Source of the DNA: Schlegelella_A sp038225015
GTDB lineage: Bacteria > Pseudomonadota > Gammaproteobacteria > Burkholderiales > Burkholderiaceae_C
Length of the DNA stretch: 34,752 nt
Reading direction: 5' to 3'
Assembly (NCBI GenBank): GCA_038225015.1
Contig: JBBRFB010000019.1
Coordinates: 1 to 34,752, forward strand
In this document: positions 1-11,786 of the stretch, one piece after another
Layout: the number at the start of each line of letters is the position of its first letter
Position numbering within the stretch: the stretch's first letter is position 1
Program-made: the position numbers and the translations under genes
Notes under the pieces: model-generated
The model's database searches: none
Seen by the model: only the letters and a program-made list of their open reading frames with translations
What the model was told of the DNA's origin: nothing

Positions 1-912
1 CATCAGCTCCTTCAGCGGCAGGTCGGCAACCTGGCGATAGGCGTCGTTCAGGGCCCGCTTCAGGAAGGCGGCCATCTGCCTGGTGTCGCGATGCGCGCCG
101 CCGACCGGCTCGCTGACGATCTTGTCGACCAGGCCGAGCGCCTTCAGCCGATGCGCCGTGATGCCGAGCTGCTCGGCAGCATCGGCGGCACGCTCGGCCG
201 TCTTCCACAGGATCGACGCACAGCCTTCCGGCGAGATCACCGAGTAGATCGAGTACTGCAGCATCAGCAGCTGGTCGCCGACGCTGATGGCCAGGGCGCC
301 GCCGGAGCCGCCCTCGCCGATGATGGTGACGATGATGGGCACCTCGAGCTGCGCCATTTCGAAGATGTTGCGGCCGATCGCTTCCGACTGGCCGCGCTCC
401 TCGGCGCCGATGCCAGGGTAGGCGCCGGGCGTGTCGACGAAGGTGAAAACCGGTAGGGCGAACTTCTCGGCCGTCTTCATGAGCCGCAGCGCCTTGCGGT
501 AGCCCTCGGGCCGCGACATGCCGAAATTGCGCAAGGCGCGCTCCTTCGTGTCGCGCCCCTTCTGGTGCCCGAGCACAACGCAGGCATGGCCGTTGAAGCG
601 GGCCAGGCCGCCGACGATCGACTGGTCGTCGGCGAAGGCGCGGTCGCCGTGCAGCTCCTGGTAGTCGGTGAACACCTCGGCGACATAGTCGAGCGTGTAC
701 GGGCGCTGCGGATGGCGGGCGATCTGCGTCACCTGCCAGGGCGAGAGGCCGGAGTAGATGTCCTTCGTCAGCTGCAGGCTCTTCTTCGCCAGCCGGTCGA
801 TCTCCTCGGAGATATCGACGGCCGACTCGTTCTGCACGTAGCGCAGCTCGTCGATCTTCGATTCCAGCTCGGCGACGGGCTGCTCGAACTCGAGGAAGTG
901 GCGTTTGCTCAT
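1..912 (-). CDS. accA: Acetyl-CoA carboxylase carboxyltransferase subunit alpha (3' end beyond window)
   Basis: AccA forms the carboxyltransferase half of acetyl-CoA carboxylase with AccD, moving CO2 from carboxybiotin to acetyl-CoA for malonyl-CoA in fatty acid synthesis (cytoplasm). Reading the minus strand from the ATG at 912 gives 304 continuous residues: an N-terminal helical segment beginning MSKRHFLEFEQPVAELESKI, then the crotonase-fold core with DTPGAYPGIGAEERGQ and the glycine-rich IIGEGGSGGALAI, which lines the active site in this family. The frame is still open at base 1. The family is usually about 320 residues, so only roughly the last 20 are missing. The start ATG shares its A with the TGA of the upstream glycosylase (TGATG), which suggests translational coupling. 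Family assignment is very secure. Confidence 0.97.
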   Translation of the reverse strand, partial: MSKRHFLEFEQPVAELESKIDELRYVQNESAVDISEEIDRLAKKSLQLTKDIYSGLSPWQVTQIARHPQRPYTLDYVAEVFTDYQELHGDRAFADDQSIVGGLARFNGHACVVLGHQKGRDTKERALRNFGMSRPEGYRKALRLMKTAEKFALPVFTFVDTPGAYPGIGAEERGQSEAIGRNIFEMAQLEVPIIVTIIGEGGSGGALAISVGDQLLMLQYSIYSVISPEGCASILWKTAERAADAAEQLGITAHRLKALGLVDKIVSEPVGGAHRDTRQMAAFLKRALNDAYRQVADLPLKELM

Positions 913-1571
913 CAGTAGCTCACAGGCACCGGATCGAGGCTTCGCCAAATGTACCAAGTCGCCACCGAGCGATAGGGTGCCCAGGCATCGCCCACTTCGC
1001 GGGCTTCGGCACGCGATACCGGCTCGCCGCTGAAGTAGTTGACGCTGATGCCGTTGATGAGGCCGACGTCGTCGAGCGGCAGCACGTTGGGCCTGAGCAG
1101 GTGGAAGATGAGGAACATCTCGGCCGTCCAGCGGCCAATACCGCGGATCGCGACCAGCTCCTCGATGATGGCTTCGTCGTCCATCCGCTGCCAGAGGTCG
1201 ACATGCACCGCGCCGGACGCGAAATGCTGGGCCAGGTCGCAAAGGTATTCGACCTTGCGCGCCGAGAGGCCCGCGGCGCGGATCTGCGGCGCCTCGAGGC
1301 CGAGCACCGCGGCCGGAAGCAGCCGGTGGGTCGGCCCCGTAGTCAGAGCCACGAAGCGGTCCCAGACCGACTGCGCCGCCTTCACCGAGATCTGCTGGCC
1401 GACGATCGATCGCGCCAGCGTCGTGAAGGCATCGCCGCGGCTTTCGAGACGACCATCGCCGAACTTGGGGATGAGCTTCTTCATCACCCGGTCGCGGCGG
1501 CTCAGGTGCTTGCAGGCGTCGTCCCAGAACGCCGGGCTGGCCAGCGCCTTCGCGGCTGTGGTCGGCGCCAT
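912..1571 (-). CDS. DNA-3-methyladenine glycosylase, AlkA-like HhH-GPD family
   Basis: Predicted base-excision repair glycosylase that removes alkylated purines from DNA. The 219-residue product has the helix-hairpin-helix GPD core: QQIS at about 59-62, the hairpin VAIRGIGRWTAEMF at about 140-153, and an Asp pair LPLDD (167-168) at the position of the catalytic Asp of AlkA. It lacks the roughly 90-residue N-terminal domain of E. coli AlkA, so it is a short AlkA of the common bacterial type. The ATG at 1571 shares its A with the cysS stop TGA, and its own TGA shares an A with the accA ATG, placing the gene in a tightly coupled cysS-glycosylase-accA unit. The open frame extends much further upstream, but that part is the shadow of cysS. 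Exact lesion specificity cannot be read from sequence. Confidence 0.93.
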   Translation of the reverse strand: MAPTTAAKALASPAFWDDACKHLSRRDRVMKKLIPKFGDGRLESRGDAFTTLARSIVGQQISVKAAQSVWDRFVALTTGPTHRLLPAAVLGLEAPQIRAAGLSARKVEYLCDLAQHFASGAVHVDLWQRMDDEAIIEELVAIRGIGRWTAEMFLIFHLLRPNVLPLDDVGLINGISVNYFSGEPVSRAEAREVGDAWAPYRSVATWYIWRSLDPVPVSY

Positions 1572-2944
1572 CAGGCCCGGACCCAGGTCGTGTCCTGCGC
1601 CGAATCCTTGAGCTCGATGCCGTGCTCGGCAAGGCTCTTGCGGATCGCGTCGGCGCGCTGATAGTCGCCGGAGGCCTTGGCCTGCCGGCGCTCCTCGATC
1701 TGCCCTGCGATGCTTTCCTCGTCGAGTCTGGCGCCGGCCTGCAGGAACGCCCGCGGCGCCTGCTGGAGGATGCCGAGCGTGCCGGCCAGGCCCTTCAGCA
1801 GATCGCCCAGCGCGGGAGAGCGAAGGCGGTTCACCTCCCCGGCCAGCTCGAACAGGATCGAGACGGCGATCGGCGTGTTGAAGTCGTCGTTCATCGCCTC
1901 GCGAAACGCCGCCGCACGCGGCTCGCTCCAGTCGACCGCGCCCGGCCCGGCATCGACGCCGTCGAGCGCCGTGTACAGCCGCCGCAAGGCGCTGCGCGCG
2001 TCGTCCAGACCGACATCGCTGAAATTGAACGGGCTCCGGTAGTGGGTACGGGCCATGTAGAAGCGGATCGTCTCGCCGTCGTAGCGCTTCAGAACGTCGC
2101 GGATGGTGAAGAAGTTGCCCAAAGACTTGGACATCTTCTCGTTGTCGACGTTGAGCAGGCCGTTGTGCATCCAGACGTTGGCGAACTGGCCGCCGCTGGC
2201 GCCCTCGCTTTGCGCGATCTCGTTCTCGTGGTGGGGGAACTGGAGGTCCTGGCCGCCGCCGTGGATGTCGAAGTGTTCGCCGAGCAAGGCCTTGCACATG
2301 GCCGAGCATTCGATGTGCCAGCCAGGCCGGCCAGCGCCGAACGGGCTCGGCCACTTGGCGTCGTCGGGCTCGCTCGGCTTGGCCGCCTTCCACATCACGA
2401 AGTCGAGCGGATCCTCCTTGCCGTCGAGCACGGCGACACGCTCGCCGGCGCGAAGCTGATCGATCGACTTGCCCGACAGCTTGCCGTAGCCGGGGAACTT
2501 GCGCACCGCGAAGTTGACGTCGCCGCCCTCGCTCTGGTAGCCGAGCCCCTTGGCCTGCAGCGTCGCGATCATGTCGATCATCTGCGCGACGTACTGCGTG
2601 GCCCGGGGCTCATGCGTCGGTGGCTCGAGCCCGAGGGCGGCGGCGTCGACGCGCAGCGCCGCGATGTTCTCGTCGGTCAGCGCCCGGATCGAGATTCCCC
2701 GCTCTAGCGCCCGCTTGATGATCTTGTCGTCGATGTCGGTCACGTTGCGAACGTACGTGACGCGGTAGCCGAGCGTTTTAAGCCAGCGCTGCACCATGTC
2801 GAACGCCATCATGAAGCGGGCATGCCCCATGTGGCAGAGGTCGTAGATGGTAATGCCGCACACGTACAGGCGTACATGGCCCGGCTCGATGGGCGTGAAC
2901 GCTTCGGTGGCTCGGGACAGCGTGTTGTGGATGCGAAGTGTCAT
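1571..2944 (-). CDS. cysS: Cysteinyl-tRNA synthetase
   Basis: Charges tRNA-Cys with cysteine in the cytoplasm. The 457-residue class I synthetase has the HIGH-type motif HMGH at 38-41, KMSKS at 270-274, and zinc ligands matching E. coli CysS: Cys29, Cys213, His238 and Glu242 (within FPHHENE). Length matches the family (E. coli 461). The ATG at 2944 (MTLRIHNTLSRATEAF) is chosen by alignment to the family N-terminus. An in-frame extension of 33 residues upstream to 3043 is Arg/Pro-rich and does not look like the family. It is the first gene of the coupled cysS-glycosylase-accA unit and diverges from the TPR gene at 3150. Call is very secure. Confidence 0.98.
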   Translation of the reverse strand: MTLRIHNTLSRATEAFTPIEPGHVRLYVCGITIYDLCHMGHARFMMAFDMVQRWLKTLGYRVTYVRNVTDIDDKIIKRALERGISIRALTDENIAALRVDAAALGLEPPTHEPRATQYVAQMIDMIATLQAKGLGYQSEGGDVNFAVRKFPGYGKLSGKSIDQLRAGERVAVLDGKEDPLDFVMWKAAKPSEPDDAKWPSPFGAGRPGWHIECSAMCKALLGEHFDIHGGGQDLQFPHHENEIAQSEGASGGQFANVWMHNGLLNVDNEKMSKSLGNFFTIRDVLKRYDGETIRFYMARTHYRSPFNFSDVGLDDARSALRRLYTALDGVDAGPGAVDWSEPRAAAFREAMNDDFNTPIAVSILFELAGEVNRLRSPALGDLLKGLAGTLGILQQAPRAFLQAGARLDEESIAGQIEERRQAKASGDYQRADAIRKSLAEHGIELKDSAQDTTWVRA

Positions 2945-3074
2945 GGAGCCAGAAACGGTCGTCGTGGGCCGGCTGCGCTGTGTGTCGCCGAGGGACAGCG
3001 CCCTTGGCGGCGCGCGTCGAAAGAGGCCTCGGACCGGTCGCAACCGCCGTCGGGAGGTACCTTACAATCGAATC

Positions 3075-3080
3075 AGTATA
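3075..3080 (-). promoter_or_regulatory. Candidate -10 box for cysS
   Basis: On the minus strand the bases read TATACT, five of six matches to the sigma-70 -10 consensus, about 130 bases before the cysS ATG in the divergent gap between cysS and the TPR gene. I see no convincing -35 at 16-18 bases upstream, so this is only a weak candidate. The stretch is the most A+T-rich part of this gap. Confidence 0.3.
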
Positions 3081-3149
3081 GCGGTCGTGCTTGCCTCCAG
3101 AGCACCTCGATCGACGCAACCGAGTCGGCACCGCCAGCCAGTCTTGACG

Positions 3150-3695
3150 ATGAAATTCCGCGAAGTTGTCGTTGCGTTCGGGCTCGTCATTGCCCTGGTG
3201 CCGCACGCTCAGGCAGCGCTCGCCGATGAGCTCGGCGAGGTGACGAGGCTGCAGCATGCGGGGCAGACCGCAGCGTCGCTGGCGCGAGCAGATCAATACC
3301 TGGCGGCCCATCCCCGCGATGCCCAGATGCGATTCCTGAAGGCCGTGGTCCTGGCCGAAGGCGGACGCGCCGGCGAGGCCACCGCCCTGCTCGAGCAACT
3401 GACGCGGGACTATCCCGAGCTGGCCGAACCGCACAACAACCTCGCCGCGCTGCATGCGGCGGCCGGTGATTTCAGCAAGGCCCGAGCCGAGCTCGAAGAG
3501 TCGCTGCGCCTCAATCCGCTCTACGCGACGGCACACGAGAATCTCGGCGACGTCTACGCCGTCCTGGCCGGCCAGGAGTACGCGAAGGCGTTGCGCCTGG
3601 AGCCTGGCAACGCCACCGTGCCGGCGAAGCTGGCCATCGTGCGCGAGATCACGACCCGCCAACCCATTCCGGGCCGTACACCGGTCCGCCAGTGA
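3150..3695 (+). CDS. Exported tetratricopeptide repeat protein
   Basis: A 181-residue protein of unknown specific role. The N-terminus MKFREVVVAFGLVIALVPHA is a typical Sec signal peptide, followed by AQAALA. The remainder (about 26-165) is helical TPR repeats with the usual W/L-G-Y-F-A-P spacing, for example LAEPHNNLAALHAAAGDFSK followed by ARAELEESLRLNPLYATAHE. It ends in a short Pro/Arg-rich tail. TPRs are protein-protein interaction modules; the partner is not evident. It precedes ppiA by 29 bases, so the two may be co-transcribed, which would place it among periplasmic folding factors. The ATG at 3150 is chosen because it creates the signal peptide; upstream in-frame residues are low-complexity. 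Function beyond an exported TPR protein is not inferred. Confidence 0.85.
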   Translation: MKFREVVVAFGLVIALVPHAQAALADELGEVTRLQHAGQTAASLARADQYLAAHPRDAQMRFLKAVVLAEGGRAGEATALLEQLTRDYPELAEPHNNLAALHAAAGDFSKARAELEESLRLNPLYATAHENLGDVYAVLAGQEYAKALRLEPGNATVPAKLAIVREITTRQPIPGRTPVRQ

Positions 3696-3724
3696 ACCCC
3701 TCGATCGACGCCAGGAGGTTGCCC

Positions 3725-4285
3725 ATGTCGAAGCCCTTGTCCCGCCTGTTGCTCGCCGCCGCCACCGCAGCGACCCTCGCCGCCTCGGCGCCTGCGCTCG
3801 CGCAGAAGGTTCACCTGGCGACCAGCGCCGGTGACATCGTGATCGAACTCGACGCCGCCAAGGCGCCGAAGACGGTCGAGAACTTTCTGAAGTACGTGAA
3901 GTCCGGCCACTACAACGGCACGATCTTCCACCGCGTGATCGACAACTTCATGATCCAGGGCGGCGGCATGACGGCCGACATGAAGGAAAAGCCGACCGAC
4001 GCGCCGATCGCTCTCGAGAGCCGAACCGGGCTCACCAACCGGCGCGGCACGGTCTCGATGGCGCGCACCAACGACCCGAACTCGGCCACGGCGCAGTTCT
4101 TCATCAACGTCAAGGACAACGACTTCCTGAATCAGGCACAGTCGCGAGACGGCAACGGCTACGCCGTGTTCGGCAAGGTCGTGCAAGGCATGGATGTGGT
4201 CGACAAGATCAAGGCCACCCCGACCGGCCCCGGCGACGTGCCACTGCAACCCATCATCATCAAACGAGCCACCGTGGAGAAATGA
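3725..4285 (+). CDS. ppiA: Exported peptidyl-prolyl cis-trans isomerase, cyclophilin type
   Basis: Catalyses proline cis-trans isomerisation during protein folding in the periplasm. The 186-residue product starts with a signal peptide (MSKPLSRLLLAAATAATLAA, cleavage likely after ALA near residue 26), followed by one cyclophilin domain with FHRVIDNFMIQGGG (the catalytic Arg is in FHRV), MARTNDPNSATAQFFIN and YAVFGKVVQGMDVVDKI. The start at 3725 is supported by a perfect AGGAGG six bases upstream (3713-3718); an alternative ATG at 3692 would add 11 residues ahead of the signal peptide and lacks such a site. The stop is followed one base later by the GTG of ppiB. Confidence 0.95.
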   Translation: MSKPLSRLLLAAATAATLAASAPALAQKVHLATSAGDIVIELDAAKAPKTVENFLKYVKSGHYNGTIFHRVIDNFMIQGGGMTADMKEKPTDAPIALESRTGLTNRRGTVSMARTNDPNSATAQFFINVKDNDFLNQAQSRDGNGYAVFGKVVQGMDVVDKIKATPTGPGDVPLQPIIIKRATVEK

Positions 4286-4286
4286 C

Positions 4287-4790
4287 GTGACCAAACAAGT
4301 CGACCTCGAAACCAGCCAGGGCACGATCCGCCTCGAACTCGACGACGAGAAGGCACCCGAGACGGTGAAGAATTTCCTCGTCAACGTCGAGAACGGCCAC
4401 TACGACGGCACCGTGTTTCACCGCGTCATCAAGGGCTTCATGGTCCAGGGCGGCGGCTTCGAGCCCGGCATGACGCAAAAGCCCACCGGATCGTCGATCC
4501 AGAACGAGGCGTCGAACGGCCTCAAGAACGACCGCTACACCGTGGCCATGGCGCGCACCTCGGATCCGCATTCGGCGACCGCGCAGTTCTTCATCAACGG
4601 CGCCGACAACGAGTTCCTCAACCACAAGGCACCGACGCAGCAGGGCTGGGGCTACTGCGTGTTCGGCAAGGTCGTCTCCGGCACCGACGTTGTCGACGCG
4701 ATCGAGCGCTCGCGCACCGGCAACCGCGGCGGCCATGCCGACGTCCCGCTCGACGACGTGACGATCACTCGCGCCACCGTCGTCGGCTGA
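4287..4790 (+). CDS. ppiB: Cytoplasmic peptidyl-prolyl cis-trans isomerase, cyclophilin type
   Basis: Second cyclophilin, 167 residues, without a signal peptide, so predicted cytoplasmic. It carries FHRVIKGFMVQGGGFEPGM, MARTSDPHSATAQFFINGAD and GYCVFGKVVSGTDVVDAIE, the standard PpiB core including the catalytic Arg in FHRV. The start is a GTG at 4287, one base after the ppiA stop, giving MTKQVDLETSQGTIRLEL, the expected family N-terminus. High similarity to the neighbouring PpiA suggests an old tandem duplication with the two copies divided between compartments. Operon context: ppiA-ppiB-lpxH-mtfA. Confidence 0.95.
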   Translation: MTKQVDLETSQGTIRLELDDEKAPETVKNFLVNVENGHYDGTVFHRVIKGFMVQGGGFEPGMTQKPTGSSIQNEASNGLKNDRYTVAMARTSDPHSATAQFFINGADNEFLNHKAPTQQGWGYCVFGKVVSGTDVVDAIERSRTGNRGGHADVPLDDVTITRATVVG

Positions 4791-4799
4791 TCGCACCGG

Positions 4800-5633
4800 G
4801 TGGCCGCGAGACCCGCGCCGGCGACGCCGCTGCCGCTGCCCGAAGCGACGCCGACGTTCGAGGCGCCGGCCTCCTGGCGGGCCATCGATTTCCTGAGCGA
4901 CCTGCACCTGGCCGCGACGACGCCCAGGGCCTTCGAAGCCTGGGCGGCGCACCTGCGCCAGACGCGGGCCGATGCCGTGTTCATCCTCGGCGACCTGTTC
5001 GAGCTCTGGATCGGCGACGACATCGGCGAGCAGGCGTTCGAGTCGCGCTGCGTCGACGTTTTGAAGGAGGCCGCGACCCGGCGGACGATCGCCTTCATGC
5101 CCGGCAACCGCGATTTCCTCGTCGGCGATGCTCTGCTCGAGCAGAGCGGCGTCATGCGCCTGCACGACCCGACGGTGATCTCGGCATTCGGTCAGCGGCT
5201 GCTCGTCTCGCACGGCGACGCGCTCTGCCTCGACGATGTCGGCTACCAGCGCTTTCGCCGCGTCGTCCGCCACCCCACGTCGAAGCGCGCCTTCCTGGCG
5301 CTGCCGAGGCCCTGGCGCGACGTCGCCGGCCGCGCGGTCCGGCGGCGAAGCGGTCGCGAGCACGGCACCGCTCGCGCCACCGTCGCCGACGTCGATGCCG
5401 CTGCCGTCCTCGCCTGGCTGGAAGGCGCCAACGCGCCGACGCTGGTCCACGGCCATACGCACGCCCCGGCACGCCACGAACTGGCGCCGGGCCGTTCGCG
5501 GGTTGTGCTCAGCGACTGGGACCTCGACGCCGCCGAACCGCCGCGTGCCGACGTGCTCCGCTGGCAGGCCGGTGGCCTCGAGCGGATCGGCCCTGAAGGC
5601 GGCGCGACGAGCGAAGGCGGCGCCTCGACGTGA
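4800..5633 (+). CDS. lpxH: UDP-2,3-diacylglucosamine diphosphatase (lipid A synthesis)
   Basis: LpxH cleaves UDP-2,3-diacylglucosamine to lipid X plus UMP, the fourth step of lipid A synthesis, at the inner face of the inner membrane. The 277-residue protein has every metallophosphoesterase motif: SDLHL (33-37), GDLFELWIGDD (64-74), GNRDFL, SHGD and HGHTH. E. coli LpxH is 240 residues; the excess here is an Ala/Pro-rich N-terminal 25 residues and a Gly-rich tail. The only plausible start is GTG at 4800, nine bases after ppiB stops. Its TGA overlaps the GTG of mtfA (GTGA). LpxK and KdsB, further right in the window, act in the same pathway. Confidence 0.96.
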   Translation: MAARPAPATPLPLPEATPTFEAPASWRAIDFLSDLHLAATTPRAFEAWAAHLRQTRADAVFILGDLFELWIGDDIGEQAFESRCVDVLKEAATRRTIAFMPGNRDFLVGDALLEQSGVMRLHDPTVISAFGQRLLVSHGDALCLDDVGYQRFRRVVRHPTSKRAFLALPRPWRDVAGRAVRRRSGREHGTARATVADVDAAAVLAWLEGANAPTLVHGHTHAPARHELAPGRSRVVLSDWDLDAAEPPRADVLRWQAGGLERIGPEGGATSEGGAST

Positions 5634-6419
5634 CCGGCTGGTGGCGCCGCTGGCGACGCCGGCGCACGCTGGCCCGACGCTCGGTACCCGAGCCGCTGTG
5701 GCAAGGCACGCTCTCGCGCTACGCCTTCCTCGGCGCGCGCAGCACCGACGATCTAGCCCAACTTCGGGAGATGACGACGCTGTTCCTCGCCGAGAAGGAG
5801 TTCGCCGGCACCCGCGGGCTCGTCGTCGACGATACGATGGCCGTGGCGATCGCCGCACAGGCGTGCCTGCCCGCCCTCAAGCTCGGCCTCGACTGGTATG
5901 GCGGCTTCGTCGGCATCGTCGTGCACGAGGATGCCGTAGTCGCCCGTCGCGAAGTGGCCGGAGACGATGGCGTCGTCCACGCGTTCGACGAGGAGCTGTC
6001 CGGGGAGGCGATGCACGGCGGCCCGGTGATGCTCGCCTGGCAAGACGTCGAACAGGCGGGCGCCTCCGCCGACCAGGGCTACAACGTCGTCGTCCACGAG
6101 TTCGCTCACGTGATCGACATGCATCGCGACATCACGGCCCATCCGGAGAGCGCCGATCCGCAGACGGTGCGTGGCGCCTGGCTTCGCTCCCTGTCGCGCG
6201 AGTGGAAGCGATTCGGCGGCCGCGTCGACCGGGACGATCCGACCTTTCTCGACCCCTACGGCGCGAAGACGCTCGAGGAGTTCTTCGCCGTCGCTTCGGA
6301 GGCCTTCTTCGTCGCGCCGCTCGAACTGCGAGCCGAGCGGCCGCGCACCTATGAGCTGCTCGCCGCCTTCTACCGGCAGGACCCCGCAGCGTGGCGCGAG
6401 CCCGCCGGGTCGACGCCCG

Positions 6420-6430
<11 letters not shown>
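5630..6430 (+). CDS. mtfA: MtfA-family zinc peptidase (M90)
   Basis: A 266-residue member of the MtfA/DgsA anti-repressor family. In E. coli MtfA binds the glucose repressor Mlc and is a zinc-dependent aminopeptidase. The zinc motif HEFAHVIDMHRD begins at 156 (His156, Glu157, His160), and the downstream LEEFFAVASEAFF supplies the expected acidic ligand. It starts with GTG at 5630, overlapping the lpxH stop by four bases (GTGA), and the N-terminus is strongly basic (MTGWWRRWRRRRTLARR). The 3' end overlaps the convergent clpA 3' end by 11 bases. No Mlc gene is in the window, so a role in sugar regulation is only inferred from the family. Confidence 0.92.
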
Positions 6431-8725
<2,295 letters not shown>

Positions 8726-8729
<4 letters not shown>

Positions 8730-9076
8730 GCGGACTCCATAGTGCATTGCAGCGGGTGGCCACCGCGGCGCGCGGCAGCGAGCACCAGTTCGACCTTCGT
8801 CGCGGCGACGTCCTTCGAAAAGACGCCACAGACGCCGCGGCCCTCGTGATGGATCTTGAGCATGATCTGCGTCGCCGTCTCGAGATCGTGGTTGAAATAC
8901 TCCTGCAGGACCATCACGACGAACTCCATCGGGGTGTAGTCATCGTTCAACAGGACGACCTGGTACATCCGCGGCGGCTCGGTCTTTTTCGTCTGGCGCT
9001 CGACCACGACGGCACCCTGCCCGTCATCGGGCCGGGTGACAGGCGGAGCCGGCGCAGGCGTGGGATCAGCGGGCAT
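8726..9076 (-). CDS. clpS: ATP-dependent Clp protease adaptor protein ClpS
   Basis: Adaptor that delivers N-end-rule substrates to ClpAP and modulates ClpA. The 116-residue protein has a disordered Pro-rich N-terminus (about 1-35) and the ClpS core with PPRMYQVVLLNDDYTPMEFV, then the HHEGRG motif; Asn and Asp in the LLNDD loop and the following Met are typical of the N-degron pocket. It is immediately upstream of clpA with a four-base stop/start overlap, the usual arrangement. The minus strand has TAGAAT about 10 bases before the start, but a matching -35 is not evident. Confidence 0.96.
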
Positions 9077-9217
9077 GAATTCATTCTATCGAGTCGCAAG
9101 CTTCGCGCCGCGGTCCGTTTGATATGGCCCCCGACGACTAGTTCACAAGGCCGCCGATGCTCGGGTCCGCGGCGCCGCCGGCTGACGCCAAGGCACCCGT
9201 TGGCTCCGTCGGGCAAG

Positions 9218-9244
9218 AAAAAAGCCCGCCGAACGGGCGGGCTT
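9218..9244 (-). terminator. Rho-independent terminator of icd
   Basis: On the minus strand an 8-9 bp GC-rich stem (AGCCCGCC paired with GGCGGGCT, five-base loop) is followed by a run of six T residues. It lies about 20 bases after the icd stop codon and before clpS on the same strand, so it separates icd transcription from clpS-clpA. Confidence 0.92.
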
Positions 9245-9264
9245 CACGGGGCACGAGGCCGCGT

Positions 9265-10518
<1,254 letters not shown>

Positions 10519-10556
10519 GAAAATGAGTCTCCGCTCTGCAGGTGGATCAACCTGAA

Positions 10557-10584
10557 ATTCTAAGTCGGATGCGAACCATGACCA
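10557..10584 (-). promoter_or_regulatory. Candidate icd promoter
   Basis: Minus strand reads TGGTCA (four of six for -35), a 16-base spacer, then TAGAAT (five of six for -10). Transcription would begin roughly 30 bases before the icd ATG. The elements lie inside the first codons of the divergent DUF192 gene because the intergenic gap is only about 50 bases. Inference from consensus matching only. Confidence 0.38.
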
Positions 10585-11030
10585 TCACTCACCGGGCGCT
10601 CGCTGCGCTCCTGCTGGCGCTCGCCGCCTGCGCTGCCCCGTTGGCCCAGGACGGACCGCAGAAGCTGCCGTCGATCCGCCTGAGCGCGGGCATCCACTAC
10701 ATCGACGTCGAGCTGGCGCGAAGCCCGGCGGAACTGCAGACCGGGTTGATGTTCCGGCCGGTGATGGGCGCCAACCAGGGCATGCTGTTCGAGTTCGAGC
10801 GGGCCGGCCAGCAATGCTTCTGGATGAAGAACACGCTCATTCCGCTGTCGGTTGCCTTCCTCGCCGACGACGGCAGCATCGTCAACATAGAGCACATGGC
10901 GCCGCAAACCCTCGAGAGTCACTGCTCGGCCAGGCCGGTGCGCTTCGTCCTCGAGATGAACGAAGGCTGGTTCGCGAAGCGTGGCGTGAAGCCGGGCTCG
11001 CGAATCAGAGGGGCGCCTTTCGCGCGCTGA
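10569..11030 (+). CDS. Exported DUF192 family protein, possible lipoprotein
   Basis: A 153-residue protein of the DUF192 family, whose biochemical function is not established. The N-terminus (MRTMTITHRALAALLLALAA, then CAAPLAQ) is a signal sequence; LAAC fits a lipobox, so it may be lipid-anchored, though cleavage by signal peptidase I after LAQ is also possible. Family hallmarks are visible: TGLMFRPVM, GMLFEFE, CFWMKNTLIPLSVAFLADDG, FVLEMNEGWF. An ATG nine bases further in (10578) is an equally plausible start; neither has a clear ribosome-binding site. It is divergent from icd and convergent with sodB. Confidence 0.88.
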   Translation: MRTMTITHRALAALLLALAACAAPLAQDGPQKLPSIRLSAGIHYIDVELARSPAELQTGLMFRPVMGANQGMLFEFERAGQQCFWMKNTLIPLSVAFLADDGSIVNIEHMAPQTLESHCSARPVRFVLEMNEGWFAKRGVKPGSRIRGAPFAR

Positions 11031-11045
11031 GCGCGTCACGAAACG

Positions 11046-11061
11046 GCGCCCCGGGTGGCGC
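11046..11061. terminator. Weak hairpin between DUF192 gene and sodB
   Basis: Five-base stem GCGCC/GGCGC with a six-base loop in the 36-base convergent gap; on the minus strand it is followed by a short TTT. It could end either transcript, but the stem is short. Confidence 0.3.
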
Positions 11062-11066
11062 GGGAG

Positions 11067-11648
11067 TCAGCCGAAGTTCTTGGCGGCGAAGTCCCAGTCC
11101 GCGAGCTTGTCGAGGAAGGTCTCGGCCCACTTCGGCCGCGCGTTGCGGTAGTCGATGTAGTAGGCGTGCTCCCAGACGTCGAGGGTGAGCAGGCCCTTGT
11201 CGGCCGTGGTGATCGGGGTGCCGGCCGCGCCCATGTTGACGATGTCGACGGCGCCGTCGGCCTTCTTCACCAGCCATGTCCAGCCGGAGCCGAAATTGCC
11301 CACGGCGCTTTTCGCGAAGGCTTCCTTGAAGGCGGCGTGGCTGCCCCACTTGGCCTTGATCGCTGCGGCCAGCGGGCCGCTCGGCTCGCCGCCACCGCCC
11401 GGCTTCATGCAGCTCCAGAAGAACGTGTGGTTCGAAATCTGGGCGGCGTTGTTGTACACGGCGCCGGTGGCCTTCTTGATGATGTCCTCGAGCGACATCG
11501 ACTCGAATTCGGTGCCCTTCTGCAGCTCGTTCAGCTTGTCGACGTAGGCCTTGTGATGCTTGTCGTGGTGGTATTCGAGCGTCTCCTGGCTGACGTGCGG
11601 GGCAAGCGCATCCTTGGCATAGGGCAGCGGCGGCAGGGTATGTTCCAT
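11067..11648 (-). CDS. sodB: Superoxide dismutase, iron type
   Basis: Dismutates superoxide to oxygen and hydrogen peroxide. The 193-residue protein has all four metal ligands at the E. coli SodB positions: His27 (LEYHHDKHH), His74 (ISNHTFFW), Asp157 and His161 (DVWEHAYYIDYRN). Gln70 in NNAAQISNHTFFW is the outer-sphere glutamine in the position typical of Fe enzymes, supporting iron over manganese. No signal peptide, hence cytoplasmic. The ATG at 11648 gives MEHTLPPLPYAKDALAP, the family N-terminus; the longer frame upstream is rejected because it covers the promoter region. Confidence 0.97.
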   Translation of the reverse strand: MEHTLPPLPYAKDALAPHVSQETLEYHHDKHHKAYVDKLNELQKGTEFESMSLEDIIKKATGAVYNNAAQISNHTFFWSCMKPGGGGEPSGPLAAAIKAKWGSHAAFKEAFAKSAVGNFGSGWTWLVKKADGAVDIVNMGAAGTPITTADKGLLTLDVWEHAYYIDYRNARPKWAETFLDKLADWDFAAKNFG

Positions 11649-11680
11649 GGCGTTCCTCGGGCGGGTTGGGTCGTGACAGG

Positions 11681-11686
11681 ATTGTA
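11681..11686 (-). promoter_or_regulatory. Candidate -10 box for sodB
   Basis: Minus strand reads TACAAT, five of six for the sigma-70 -10, about 33 bases before the sodB ATG. A GCTGCC/GGCAGC hairpin lies just upstream across the would-be spacer. No good -35 is seen, and no A+T-rich Fur-like palindrome is visible. Confidence 0.35.
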
Positions 11687-11786
11687 GGGAGCTGCCTGCT
11701 GCGGCAGCCATCGTGCCCGGCTAGGGCCTGCTCACGCTATGGGAAGGGGGACGGCAGGCTGCCGGGACGGCGAAAGGCGCATGGCG

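Noticed and set aside
2945..3043. Longer cysS starting upstream at 3043
   Set aside because: The extra 33 residues do not resemble CysS, and would overlap the divergent promoter region.
4194..4286. ppiB starting inside ppiA at 4194
   Set aside because: The extra 31 residues are read from the ppiA 3' end in another frame; the GTG at 4287 gives the correct family N-terminus.
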